In this document: positions 10,881 through 23,900 of the stretch, one piece after another
How positions within the stretch are numbered: position 1 is the stretch's first letter
Layout of the letters: the number at the start of each line of letters is the position of its first letter
Origin: Ligustrum vulgare
Taxonomy: Eukaryota; Streptophyta; Magnoliopsida; Lamiales; Oleaceae
Direction: 5' to 3'
Assembly: GCA_963555705.1 (NCBI GenBank)
Contig: OY743176.1
Location: forward strand, 39,478,497 to 39,542,496
DNA length: 64,000 bases
Translations under genes and position numbers: made by a program
The notes under the pieces: model-generated
The model's input: the letters and a program-made list of their open reading frames with translations, nothing else
The model's database searches: none
Told to the model about the DNA's origin: nothing

Positions 10881-11792
10881 CCGAGGTGGTGGCGCGACGG
10901 TGTTGTCGACAGCGAGCGAGCGTGAGTCGAGAGAGAGAGACACGAGACCGAGAGAGCGAGGCACGGGACGAGAGACAGAGACGAGAGAGCGAGAGAGTGA
11001 GAGTGAGCGTGAGGGATGAGAGATGAGGGATTAGATTAGGTTTTGAATTTTAGGAATTTGCAATTTAGTCCATCGCTTCTCTCATGTGCATAGTTAAGTC
11101 CATAAGTTCTAATTTACTCTCCAATCGCCGCCAACTATCCCCCAACTTTCAATTTAACAAAAATAAAATAGAAAGTAGCAAGCTTAAACAGTAAAACAAT
11201 TAATCACATAAATTGCAAGTAAAAAAAATTTATAATTTTCTAATTGACACATTGAGCGAGACGGCGTCCAAGTCCTTCCACTGTAAAATAATTAAAATTA
11301 TAGATAATAATAATTATCAATTTAAAATTCACAACCACCTTAACATAAATTTATAATTTATAATAGCATTCACATGAATATTACTTGAAATTTAAAATTG
11401 CACGAAAATAAAAAGCGGTCTTACATTCACTCTCATGTTAACGTCCAAATAAATAACTCTATATTTTTTATTTTGATTATTCAAAAATTTATTGGTTTAA
11501 AATGTATTTATTTGAACACAAATTGTAGTTTACCAATTATTCATCATGTTAATTATTTTAACCCTCTCCATACTATTTCTATTTGAGATTATCTTAATTC
11601 TAACTATAATATTATCGGAATATTGTATTGTATAAAAAAATTACTTCTATTTTTGATTTGTTTATGTTGTAAAATTGTAGTGATTTAGTTTTAGAACTGT
11701 ATAAACATATGTATTGAATTATAATATAGTATAAGATTAAAATTGGTTATCAATAAATATATTTTATAAATTATATGCATTGAATATAAAGA

Positions 11793-12200
11793 CCTTATAT
11801 TGAAAATTGAATTTATTGTTTAATTAAATCAAAATCATTTGAAAAGTCATTCAACATTTATTTATGTGAAAAAATAAATAAAATTTTTAATTAAGGGTAT
11901 TATAAACATGAGAAAAATAGAAGTAAAGAAAAATTATATTAATTGAATTAAAAACCTTATATTGGAAATGGAATTTATTGTATAAATATATCAAAATCAT
12001 TTGAAGAGTCATTCAACATTTATTTATGTGGAAATATAATTTTTTTTAATTAAGGATATTATAGACATAAAAAAATAGAAGAAATGACATAATTGACAAT
12101 TAAAAGATGTGAAAATATAATTTTTTTTTAATTTAGAGTATTATAGACATAAGAAAATTAAATATAAGAATACAATTGGCAATTAAAAGATTTTCACACA
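11793..12200. repeat. Imperfect AT-rich tandem repeat, about 160-bp period
   Basis: Copies start at 11793 (ccttatattgaaaattgaat) and 11955 (ccttatattggaaatggaat). Both continue through cattcaacatttatttatgt. A third partial copy near 12108 keeps the stretch after that point. The origin is unknown. Confidence 0.6.
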
Positions 12201-12657
12201 TCCATGCTTCTATATATTAGTAATATATTCACAAAAATCTCATCAATTATATTAATGGCATCCAATGACGACTTTGAGACTCCGTTGAGTGACCCAAATG
12301 GAGCTTTATTAAAAATTCAGCGACCTCCAATAAAAATTACCCTCGATGTTACATAATTATATATCAATTTCTTTTCCTCAGTTAAATTGACACCGAGATC
12401 TTAAATACTTCCCCCACTAAGTTAGATTTTGACCTTCAAATAACAAAATTGGGATTATACCTTTTTTTCTAAAAAAAAAAAAAAATACTGTACAAATATC
12501 TCAGACCACCGCCACGGCCGAGGCTTACTTTCAAAGTCTCCAAGACATCAACATTTTGTCATGCTCAGGCGCAGCGCTTTTCACCTGTAGATAAAGTCTT
12601 CAAATCGGTAGCTGCAGGTGAATTGCAATGAATCAGTGTTGAGTGAAGAAAATTATA

Positions 12658-12879
12658 TCAAGTCAAATTTGGGATACTGCGATGGTTGTCAGCAAATTCT
12701 CTAATTAAACGCTTCAAAAGTCGCCCCCCTTTCCCTTGCATATGCCCGTGATTGTTTCCTTCTCCTGATTGTCTGCCCTCGAGATAATCTGAAGCAGCAG
12801 CACCAAGGGCATTCAGCCAAACAGGCACTAGAGATTCAGCTTCACCCTGTTTTAGATACTCAGCGGGCAGTGTCTTCAC
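12658..12879 (-). CDS. Importin gene exon 24 (C-terminus)
   Basis: The exon starts right after the acceptor ttatttcag with GTG AAG, so its first residue is Val, not a start codon. It reads [20 protein letters not shown] and ends [12 protein letters not shown] before the stop. The C-terminus is basic. The region below 12658 should hold the 3' UTR; no clear polyadenylation signal was decided. Confidence 0.9.
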   Translation of the reverse strand: MKTLPAEYLKQGEAESLVPVWLNALGAAASDYLEGRQSGEGNNHGHMQGKGGRLLKRLIREFADNHRSIPNLT

Positions 12880-14895
12880 CTGAAATAAAATACCTCAAAC
12901 TTTTAGGAACATGTCAAAAATAAGGAGTCAAAGCTGTTCGGGCAAAAGACCTGTTGCTACAGCATATGACTAATGGGAGGGATCAATTCATGTTTTGCTG
13001 CCATCCATGTATTATGAGCACTCCTATTAGTGTGACGTGTCCGTATCCAAACATGTTTGTGTCATGTTGGATGACTAAACTCCTTGGACACTCCAAGACA
13101 TGTCTTGATAAAGCCACAAGTAGTGTCCTATATTTTACATATTTTCCAAGTTTTCGGCACTCAAATTGATATTTTTGGGACACTCCTCAAACACGTCCAT
13201 TTGCCGTGTCCTATATCTAAATCCACGTGGCCCATGTTAGCGTCCTACTTTCTTATAAAATTCGAGTGTCAGTGTAGAGTAGTGCGGTGAGGTGTAGTGT
13301 AGTGTGTGCATGCTACTTAGGCTGCCATCATGCGTAATTCATGCCATAAATATATTGCAAACGAAAAGGCAAAAATACAGCATAGACAGTTGGGAGTCAA
13401 AAACACTATAAAAGCACGAAGCAATTCAAGGTCCCTCAAGCCAATTTGGTTTTTTATGCTAAATAATCTACCGTCGAAGCTATTTTACTACTTTGGAGAT
13501 TGACTAAAACTAACAGAGAAGAAAAATGATTTGTATTGATTTGGAAAAAAATCTAATATAGAGTGCCCAAGGAAGGTCGATGGACGCTAGAAAACAGAAT
13601 TTTTTAAGTGTGCATGATGCAACAATAATGAGCGAGATGTAGTAGTAGGAATTTCGTATTCCTAAGAGCTGTATCGTAGAGTAACCATGATCCTTCTTGT
13701 TTTAGTCATGGATGCACTTAGGGGACATTGAAGATGAAGTCCCCTGCATATGTTATAATGATATAAATATTAGTTGATGAGATTAAGGGAATAATATCAA
13801 GTTTAAAATTTGTACAAACACTTTGAAATCTAAATGATTTATGTTTAGTATAAGTGCAATGAAATAAAATATCGTCCATAAAGTGAATATTTTAGATAGG
13901 TAGGTTTGATTATAAATTATTAAAGAGAAACGAGAACTTAAAGATGATATTATAGAAATAAAGTAGATTGGGATAAATGGAAAACAGGAAAAGTATTCCA
14001 CGTGATAGTAACAAGTTCTACATATAAGATCATTAAATCAACAGTATTATGGTACCAAGTGTTGGCCTTTAAAAGAGCAAAATCCACATAAGAAGAGTGC
14101 ATCGGGCAGGGAGAGTTTTGGAATATCATTTTGTTGTAAACTACAAGGAATGATTCTGACTCAAGTAAAAGGCTTAGGAGTTAGGAAAGATAAAAAAAAT
14201 GTGAGCATAGCTGCTTTGCAACATTTGGGAAGGCTATCTAACCTACCCCTCTAATGATTGTTGACAAGGAAACACAGACTTTCCCTTCCTTGGAGGCTCA
14301 TGCAGCACAATCAGCGAGCAGAGCAAGCCTCCATTACAGTCAGGAGACGAGCTAAACCCAAAGCAAAGATGGTTTGAAGAATTGCTTTCAGTCTATAGCA
14401 TCTCACACATACAAACACGCCACAAGTTAAGAGAGATGTTAACCGAAAGTCATTAACCCAGGTCTGTTCTTTGTTGGTGGAGAGAATTTTTTTGTTTAAT
14501 AGATAGGAGGAGAGAATGCAGGAAATTAAACTGCCATTAGAGCTCCTCCTCAAGCAAAAAAACTTGGAGAGGAACCACCCTACAATGAATTTAAACCTTC
14601 TCTTGAAGAAATAAGATGTAAGCTTGAAGCAATTTCACAAACTAACAACTCACACCAACAAAATAGGGGACCTTTTTTTTATTTTAGAGAGGGGGGGGGG
14701 GAGGGGGGAGGTGTGTGAAAGAGACAGACCGCAGAATATAGCCATCCATGTAAAAGTTCCCAGCGTAGAATAGCCTTCACGCTGTGCTTTCACTTAAAAT
14801 GCACATTGCAGCCAATAGTTGGAGTATTGTTGCGGCTTTGTGTACCTGCATAGAGTTGGCAAGTTATACTGTCCCTTGGTCTTTTTCGAGTCCCA

Positions 14896-14927
<32 letters not shown>

Positions 14928-17900
14928 ATATAATCACAGTTCTACAGCTTTATTGATGTAAAACCTCTATTCTTTAACGTAGGCATTACAATTTATAAAC
15001 CAATTCATAAACACAATTTCTCAAACCACTTTCTAACGGCACACATCTTCTTTCCACTTTTCACCACACATTTTACCTTAAAAACACAAATAAACCAATT
15101 TATAATTGCTATAGTGTCATAGAACAAAGCCTTTGATTTTATCATTACAATGATGGCTTACCAACTCAGTACTTTAATGATATTAAAATTAATTTTAAAT
15201 CAGTACTATTCATTGGATGATAAAATCATTAGAGCAGCATTACTAGGGCAATCTAATGTATTCAAATCATGGATCATTTATGTGGCAGTTCTTTCTACAT
15301 TCAGTGTGAAACAAAAATTTTGGCCAGAATAATAAAAGCACGTTTATATTTCCAAGATGATCTGTCAAAATTCTAATTATCTAGACGAGTAGTTGTCTAG
15401 AAATCCATGTCAAGACACCTTCTGCGCAAAAAAGTACATGGGTACCAACCAGAATCAGCAAAAGGAAATTGCCAAACACATTCCATGCGAAAAAGCATAT
15501 GGTTACCCAGCTAACTCTCTTTTTAAAAAAATGTACATGGGGATAGTGCAGTCGTTTAATAATTCCAAGGTAAAGACGTGAAAGACCAATAATCAACTTT
15601 ATGAAAGAGAACGCCATTTACTCAACTGTACGCAGACATATACACTGACATGTCACGTAATACATGCTATGTACAAAGCACTCTTGGATATTTTAATTCA
15701 AAGATTTCAGATTTACTTTAACAAGACCCCTTTCATATTTTTATAAGCTAGCTACTAAATCAATTTGGGATGACAAGTAAATTCTATTAACATCTGTCAA
15801 CTGGGCCATAGTTGGATATTCAACAAAGCAAGATACAAGGCCTTACTAAATCTACTTCCGTCCATATCCCTGAACTTCAGAGATTTAAGAATCTTGACTT
15901 TACCCTTGACATTGCAGAAACACCAAGTAGGGCATACACCAGATTCGATACAAGACCCTCACCACCATGAGATATAACCCTTATCACCATATCTTGCACA
16001 GATCCTTCAGATATACATGTCACAGATTCTATCAAAGAAGCAAGTCCTACATCCAAGAAGCCTGAAAGGGTAAAAAATACGAATTATCAACACTTAGTGA
16101 TTACAAAATGGGTTTATTCCGTTGTAGATAAGGATGAATTGTGAATTAATATGCCATATGTGGTGGTTAGAGTGACCGGGTCTGGAAATTGAGGATTAAA
16201 TTAACCATTATAAATTTGCTTTTACAACAAGTGAAATAAAAATATGATTTATTCTACAAGGCTTACATGACAAATATGACATTGCTGCTAGTTGCCGCAC
16301 ACGATGCATCGCTGTAGAACATATTGCAGCCTTTTGCAAGGATACTTGAAAAGGAACCAGAAGAAGCTAATATATCCTGAATGTATATAAGTTTCAACGT
16401 ACAAACAACGAAACAGACCCATCAGATAAGTTTAAGGAGATTAGAAGTCAAACTTCTAGAAATGTATCAATCAGCTCATACAATTTTCTTCAACACAATT
16501 ATTCAGAAATTTGAAACATACAGATAGTAAAATGTAGACACACCTCTTGAACAGCTGCGCACATATGAAGATGCGAAATTAGTGTAATGCCTCAACCAAA
16601 TCAGGCTCTTGATCACATATGTATGAAGAAGTAAGAGCCAATACAGATGTTGCACAAGTAAATCGTTCAAAGGTATTGATGAATAGAGTTCCATATTCCT
16701 CCTTACTCCAAATTCTTCAACAACAATAGCAGCTGGAAAAAGTAAAGACGGGAAACAGAATAAAAAGTTAAAAAATGGAAAAGGAGAAAAAGAAAAGACC
16801 AACAAACAATTTGTTCAATTGTGAACATGACAACAATATCCTACAATAGGACTCAACAACTTGCATAAGCGTCGAAACAGTGAAGACAATGAGAAAACTT
16901 TATTTAAAAAAAAAAAAGGATGCTCCGAAAAAGACCATACAAGAGAGAAAAAAGGTTAAGGCTTATAAGGCTTATAACATCTCTCTCTCTCTCTCTCTCC
17001 CCCCCCCCCCCCCCCCCCCCCCCTTTCGCTTACAAATACCAAGAGTACTATTAAAGTTTACCTGCTTTAATGTAGCATTCATGACTTGGGAATGCTGCAA
17101 AGTTGGTTGAGATACAATCAAGCACTTTTGGCAAGAGTGTCGCTAAATGCTGACCTGAATTTGAACAAACTCAAATTTAGCGAGATTGCAGAATACATTT
17201 CAGCGCTATTCCAATCAAGTCATAACTTAAACTCGACAAAATATTTACAAATCAGAATGTGTTGCCATTAAAGCATCGAATAATATAATAGATTACAAAT
17301 ATCCTCAAATTCTCTGGGCTGCAAAAAACTGGTCAATATTTAGTTGCACCAACCATTTCTCCACTGTCCCAACTACATCCTTACTTTCATCATAACATAT
17401 CATTATGCTATCAAAAGAAACAGTGAGAACCAATAAATTTCAGGAATTATGCAAAGCAAGTCTCTTGATAATTCAATATTCATAGAATTATTAGGAAAGT
17501 CAATAACAGATTGCAATATCCTCACTGAGAGCTTGTTTAGTTTCTCTTTCAGTTTTAGTTCATTTCTAGTTTTCTGTTTTGATTGTATATATTAAAATTG
17601 CTGAAAAATGTTTCTGATTGTCATTCTGAAAAACTGTCTCTCAAAACAAAAAACTACAAAAACACGTTTTCTATGAAAATTTGAGAAATTGTTTTATGAC
17701 ATTTTATTCCGCTAATTTGATTAATTAGTAACGCAAAATAATTTTATGCTAATATATTATCAAGTAACAGATTGTAACGCCCCAAATGTTCACTGCTAGC
17801 TGTTATTTTCAAAAGCATGTCCCATTTAAATCTATTATTGTAATCAAAAATATATTTATTTTTATTTATAATTTTAATGTTTTGTGAAAATCAAATAAAG

Positions 17901-20900
17901 CTTTATGGTAAATTCTTATTTTACTCTTATAATAATTAAGGGGGAAAAAATTATAACATGTGCTTGTTTAAGTTGTCTGATTCAATGCATGATTTATTAG
18001 TTAAATGTGATTAAATATATTTTTAGTATGTATATATATGTATATAGGACATCATGTGCAATTATCCCAATTAAAACCACAATCACCTCCATTAAACCTC
18101 GCCTTAATAAAGAAGGAATTAATTATACATTTTAATTATGGAATGACGTGGGAATTGGTGCCTGATTTAATGCTATTTCCATATTCAACACGCTTTATTT
18201 TTCCTATATAAATTCAATTCTTTCATACATAATGGACACCATCACTCATATGTTCACGACACACATTATCAAGAAACGTTCAAAGCGCTTTTGTAAGGGG
18301 TCGTACGAGAATTTATTTTTGCAACATCTTAAGATAAATAAGTTTGCGAGTGGTATTAGCGAAGTTTATTCTTCATGCTTTGATTATATGAGTACTTTTA
18401 TGTTATGGATCCTTCAGGATAATTATAGATCGTATTACAGATCCCCCATGATAACTTATGGAACGGAGTTTAGTAGCGCTATGCACGAAATCTTGTACCA
18501 CGAAGTTTGGTCAACTTTTCGTGTCTCCTTATGGAAGTACGAATTAGTATGATTATGTTGTACACACTAGTTAAAATATATTGAATACACTTCATGCGTT
18601 ACTTATTTATTGAGGTTTTATCTCACCCCATCTTTCACATACAGCTAACTAAAGGTTCGTAGCAATCAGGCATGAGATGGCTAACAATGTGGAGAATAAA
18701 ATAGGATCCACCAATTTTAAGTATTTATTTATTTCAAGATTTACGAATTTTCATCATGTTAAGACTATGATTCTTTACATTTTATTTTATGTTTGTTTAA
18801 AGTTAAACTTAATTTTATCTATTCATGATTATTTAATAAATTTACAAGTTTTATAAAACATGTTTTGTTGTTCTAGTACTTTAAGATAAATGATTTTAGT
18901 GACACTTGAGTCGCTAGGGCTCGAGGCGTCACACATGCATTCCACGATTGGTAAATCTTACAATATTTTTTCCCGCTATAAAAGTATAACACGAACAAAT
19001 AATAAATTGAGTTGACAAATAGGAAATAAAAAAAATAAAAATTATTGATGTAGAATAAGAATTTTTACCTTTTTTCATTTAAATAAAGTTTTTAGAATTT
19101 TTATTTAAATTACCAATAAGACTTATATTTTTAAGAATTTTTTTTAAAGACTTAAAATTTAGTTTATATAATTTTAATTGAGTTTTTGAATATTTTTTTT
19201 ATAACTCTTATTTAAATGTTTATTTCTCGTGTTTTGAGTATTTTTGGTGTTTACTGATGAGGACCAGAGTGGCACAAGTGGCACAACGAGTAAGGATCCG
19301 TTGTATGTACCGGTGGGACCAATAACGAGGCTGAGGGATAAGAAGATCAAGCAAGCAATGCAGGGGTTTATGCAAGCTTGGGTGGATGAATATTCAAGTG
19401 CAAAGTCGAAGACTCCATTTTCAATGCACGACAAGATGGAAGATGAGTCAAAACCGTTACAATGCATTTGGGTCAAAGAACAAGGAGAAAAGAATGCAGA
19501 AGGCCTTTTACGACCGCAAGTTCTGGAGTTACGGCCGTAAAATTGATATCGCACAATTGGGGCAGAAAGTGACTTGCGGCCGTAACTATCATTTTCACGG
19601 CCGTAACTGAGTTGTGTAATTTTATTCAGTATGTGACTTACGGCCGTAAGAACACATGTTACGGCCGTAAGTGATAAAAGAGTTTTTGGACCCGAGGGTC
19701 AATTACGACCGTAAACACATGTTACGGCTGTAAAAAGGCGCCGCATTTTAATTTCGGATTTTTGCGGCTAGGGTTATTTTTGACGCGTTTTTGGACTATA
19801 ATAGGTTTTCTTTGTCATTGTAAACACACAACTTTTATGATTAATGAGATTGCTTGAATTAGGTGAGTTTATCCCTATTCTTCTTCGTTCTTGATTGAAC
19901 CCCCTTGAACTTATCAAAGGATTTGACAACCTTTGTAGCGTTCACCCCTTTATAGTTCTTCATTCCGCATCTTAACGGGTCTTGGATTTAATACATCCTT
20001 GGTTCTTGAGTCGTGAGTGTCGGGTCATATTGTTATCGTCTAATAATCTGGATTTGGAACTTTCCAAGTGTTTATACAATTTTCGCGAGTTCACGTGATT
20101 CCCTATCAAGAATCACATCATTTACACTAGAAACTCGGAAATCTCAAAATGATGTTTTGAGTTTTATGTTACGAATTTAACATTTTTTTCGAAAATGCAC
20201 TATCAAGAATACCCCACAAAAAAGTTTTGTGATTGTACAAAACTGGAAAAACTTGAAAACAGCAAACCAACTGCACCCTCATATTTTTCATTAAAAGGAA
20301 TAAAAAAAAAAAATGAGGGAAATAGAAGCCTACAAGTCACAAGATCTTATTGTGAGGAACAAATCTCTCTTTTTTTTTTTTTTTGGGTGGGGGTGGGGAA
20401 GCACTATAATGTATAGTGTGTTACTAAGAGTTATGTAACACAAAAATGGTGTAAGAGCAGTGTGCATCAAGCCTCCTGTCTTTATGGATTCACTTGGTCC
20501 TGTATAAGTAATAATTTGACCTATCAAACATACAAATAAGTGGAAAAGAAAAACCTGATGACTGAATTCCGTGTGAGAGAGCCCTGCAAGCAGCTGTAGA
20601 CAAAATCGCATTTTCAATATGCTCTGATTGAAAGAGTTTCTCAAGCATTGGCCAAAATACCCCTAGTAAAGCAAGGGCAGAATCATCTGAAGCCATTACA
20701 GGAGAGAAATCTGTTGCAAGATGAATGAATATGGTTCCAATCCTGTAATAAAACAGCTAGAGATTGAGCTGGAAGACCATTATCTATGATGCATTTATGA
20801 CAAGAATATAACATAAAGCTAAGCAAACAAAGGCTGTGGGAAAGCTCAATATGGAAGCACACTGGACAAACACAAAGAAAGACGCATCTAGAATTTGCTC

Positions 20901-23900
20901 CCAACTAGTGGTTGTATAAATAATAATTATAAGATTCAAAACCTAAATGAAATGGACCCATGAAGACCATGAAATCAATTTGGTAAAGAGAAATATTTTG
21001 GTGATTTATAGAGAGGGATTGTGATTTTTCTAATTCTGTTGGCCCCTTTTGCTTTTTGTCATCTTCCAATAGCTATTATAGGTTCTGGGAAGTTTTTCAA
21101 ATTCCAGGTATGCAGATAGAGGGTATAATTCTGCTCCAGTGTTATATTAGGACCTCTGTTGTTTTTCTACGAGACACTAAAAACTCAGAAAACACATCCC
21201 ATTTTCTCTTAATCTTCACTCAAGCAACATGAAACAAAGGCTTAACAAAGTAATTAATTGGGAAAGTTTAGCATGTTGTACAGAACTCAAATTAAAAGAT
21301 TCAGCATCACATTGGCCAGACAACTAAATATGTAATGTTCATGCCATTGCAGAAACGTAGATTGTATAAAGGGGATCACCCTTCCAGATATCAAAGCTAA
21401 AAGAAGAATGGTATATAGAACCCAACTCATGGTTTTTGTTTGTAGTATCTAGTATTTAGAGTACCCTTGAAGTTGACCAGTTCTGTAGACCTGACTCTTG
21501 TTCAGTTGTTCCAGTTCAGAAGTTCTTCAGGTATTCTGCCCCTTTCTTTATCTATAATCTCTACCCTTATACATATTAAGATCTCAACCCTATCGTTGTT
21601 TCTTTATTTTTACGATCTAATACTTCAAATTCACAAAATACATCTGTTACTGTTCACAGCCCATGGAATGAACTAATTTCTCAACCCTTAGGGCAGAGTT
21701 CTATAAAGAATTATTCTATTTTAACAAAACTCTTGACAAAGAGATTGACAAAAGCTCTCACATGTAGTGTGTTGGGTCAATAGCAAGATTACCACCCCCA
21801 CTCCTTATGTGAGAGCTCTTCGTGTTAATGTAGCAAGGTTGTTCTATAAATTCCAGTATCAACGAGTGGACATTCCCACAAAACACTATTTACTCGTATA
21901 TACAACTGTAAAGTGTAAACAATATATATATACATTAACATAATATCCACATTCATATTGTTGATATGATTATAGTTATGTGTATTATTCTTCCAATTAA
22001 TTGTACCAATATAACATCTATTAGAGATTAGGGACTATAGTGATAATATGTAATCACTCTTGTATATCTACATGTTGAGTAATATGAAAAATCAAGATTC
22101 CCATTCCACAAGAATCTTCATGGTACCACCAGAGCTGGAGGAAAAGAAACTCTAACCTGCACTTCTACCTTACCAGCCCAACAATTTTCCGGTACCGCCC
22201 AGCGCCGACAACGGCGGCAACCACGGACCCAACTCCCGGCGACCAAAACTATGGTGGTGCCGTGGTACCCATTTTTTCAAAGTTTTTTCTTTTCTTCCTG
22301 CACTGCACGAACCTCAACGTCGCACACCGTGACTTCCTGACTTCCGCTACTGCTTCCGGCGCAACTCAGGTGCGCGCCTCCGGCATCATCTCCGGTCGAC
22401 TCTCCAGCGAAAATCTCTGCAGCTCAATTCCCTCTTTTTCAGCTAAGTCTAGTCTGTTTTATCTGCTTTTTGTCTTGTATACAATATATCTAAGTTGAAA
22501 ATCATTTCTTTTCCTTGAGATATAATTGGTTTTTTGGGTTGGTGCAGAGAAATTACATATACTGTGGATTTTATTTATTGGTGCATTTTATCTGCTAGTG
22601 GCTGTGGGATTGTATCGACTTTGGCTATTTAGGAAAATGGCTGGGAACAAGATTATGACGTCATTAATGAGACATCGTCTCTAATTCACATTAAGTTAGA
22701 TGGAAAAAATTATCGTATTTTGTCAAAACTTTTGAAGATGCACATTGCTGGTAAAAGGAAATCAGGTCACATCTTTAGAGAGAAAATTGCAACGGGTAAA
22801 AGTGATTCTGACTATGGTGAGTGGGTGGCGGATGATGCCATTGTGAAGTTTTGGCTTATCAATTCTATGATCGATACTCTTGTGGCACTGGCACATTTTG
22901 TTCAGTGTAATACTGCTAAAGATGTATGGGATGCGGTTAAGAGAAGTTATCTTGATGTTTCTGATTCATCACAGATTTATGAGTTAGTGAGAAGATCTTT
23001 TCAATTGAGTCAAGGGGGGCGGCCCCTTGTCACGTACTACACTGAAATGAACTCCATTTTCTTGGAGCTTAACTATCGCAGACCAAACACAATGAAGCGT
23101 GCTGTTGATATTGAGGAGTTAAGGAAACGGTATGCTGAAGATAGAATTTATATGTTTCTTATGGGACTTGACTATAACCTGGATCAGGTGCGTAGTCGGA
23201 TTTTAGCTGCAACACCTCTTCCAACCCTAGAAGAAGTGCTCTCTATTGTTCGCCATGAAGAACGACGACAACTTACCATGGGAACTGAAAATCACTCTGA
23301 GGCTTCTGCATTAGCTACTAGAGGATTCAATCCTCAACCACGAGCCCCTAACCAGTCTGTTGATATTTGCTCATTCTGCCATTTCAAAGGTCACACTGTT
23401 GACAAGTGTTTTAAGAAAAATGGGTACCCTGACTGGCACACACAAACAAGCAGAGAGGAAAGATTGGAGATCCTCTCAGACTAGTCATGCATCTACTGTC
23501 TCTACTCATGCACCTACTGCCTCTCATGTTGCTCGATTGTCTCCTGGGGAAGGTACCTTTGGTTTGGCATCTACTTCTGCTGTATCGGACTCTTGAGTTA
23601 TTGATTCTGGAGCAACTGACCATTTTACCTGCAATCTTTCTACTCTTGATTCTTTATCTACCTCACATGTTCAGTCTGTTCAAGTGGCTAATGGCACTCA
23701 TGTCCAAATCACTAGGGCCAGAAATGTTTCTTTTTCACCTACTCTATCCCTATCTTGTGTCTTACTTACACCTACTTTCTCTACAAATCTGTTGTCCATT
23801 AGTCAAATTATAAAAAATCTAAATTGTTCTGTTACTTTCTCATCTTCTCATTGTCTTTCGGGATAATCGAACGAAGATGACAATTGACACTGGTAGAGAA

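Larger units (their letters stand above)
8939..12600. other. AT-rich intergenic DNA with simple repeats, no gene seen
   Basis: No conserved coding frame was found. The stretch holds a poly-T tract near 10000, a (TACA)n/(CA)n block at 10567-10619, a (GT)n block at 10846-10878, GA-rich purine tracts at 10918-11020 and an imperfect tandem duplication at 11793-12200. Open frames here come from dinucleotide repeats and are not genes. Confidence 0.75.
14846..15903 (-). other. Importin gene intron 22, with G29 tract and MITE
   Basis: The intron holds an uninterrupted run of 29 G on the plus strand (14899-14927), about 55 bp inside its 3' splice end, and a member of the local MITE family near 14980-15115. 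Nothing else was recognised. Confidence 0.75.

Noticed and set aside
10663..11026. ORFs rich in Thr-His, Val-Cys and Arg-Glu
   Set aside because: They are translations of (CA)n, (GT)n and (GA)n simple repeats on either strand.
12658..12879. Independent small gene starting at 12879
   Set aside because: The apparent start is a GTG directly after a splice acceptor. The peptide is the C-terminus of the importin gene.
16503..16805. Independent 100-codon minus-strand gene
   Set aside because: Its middle is importin exon 20; both ends run into introns.
18232..18552. 106-codon plus-strand ORF
   Set aside because: It lies inside a probable solo LTR downstream of its TATA box and has no recognisable domain.
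19174..19554. 126-codon minus-strand ORF across the solo LTR
   Set aside because: It is the antisense of the polyprotein tail encoded in the LTR.
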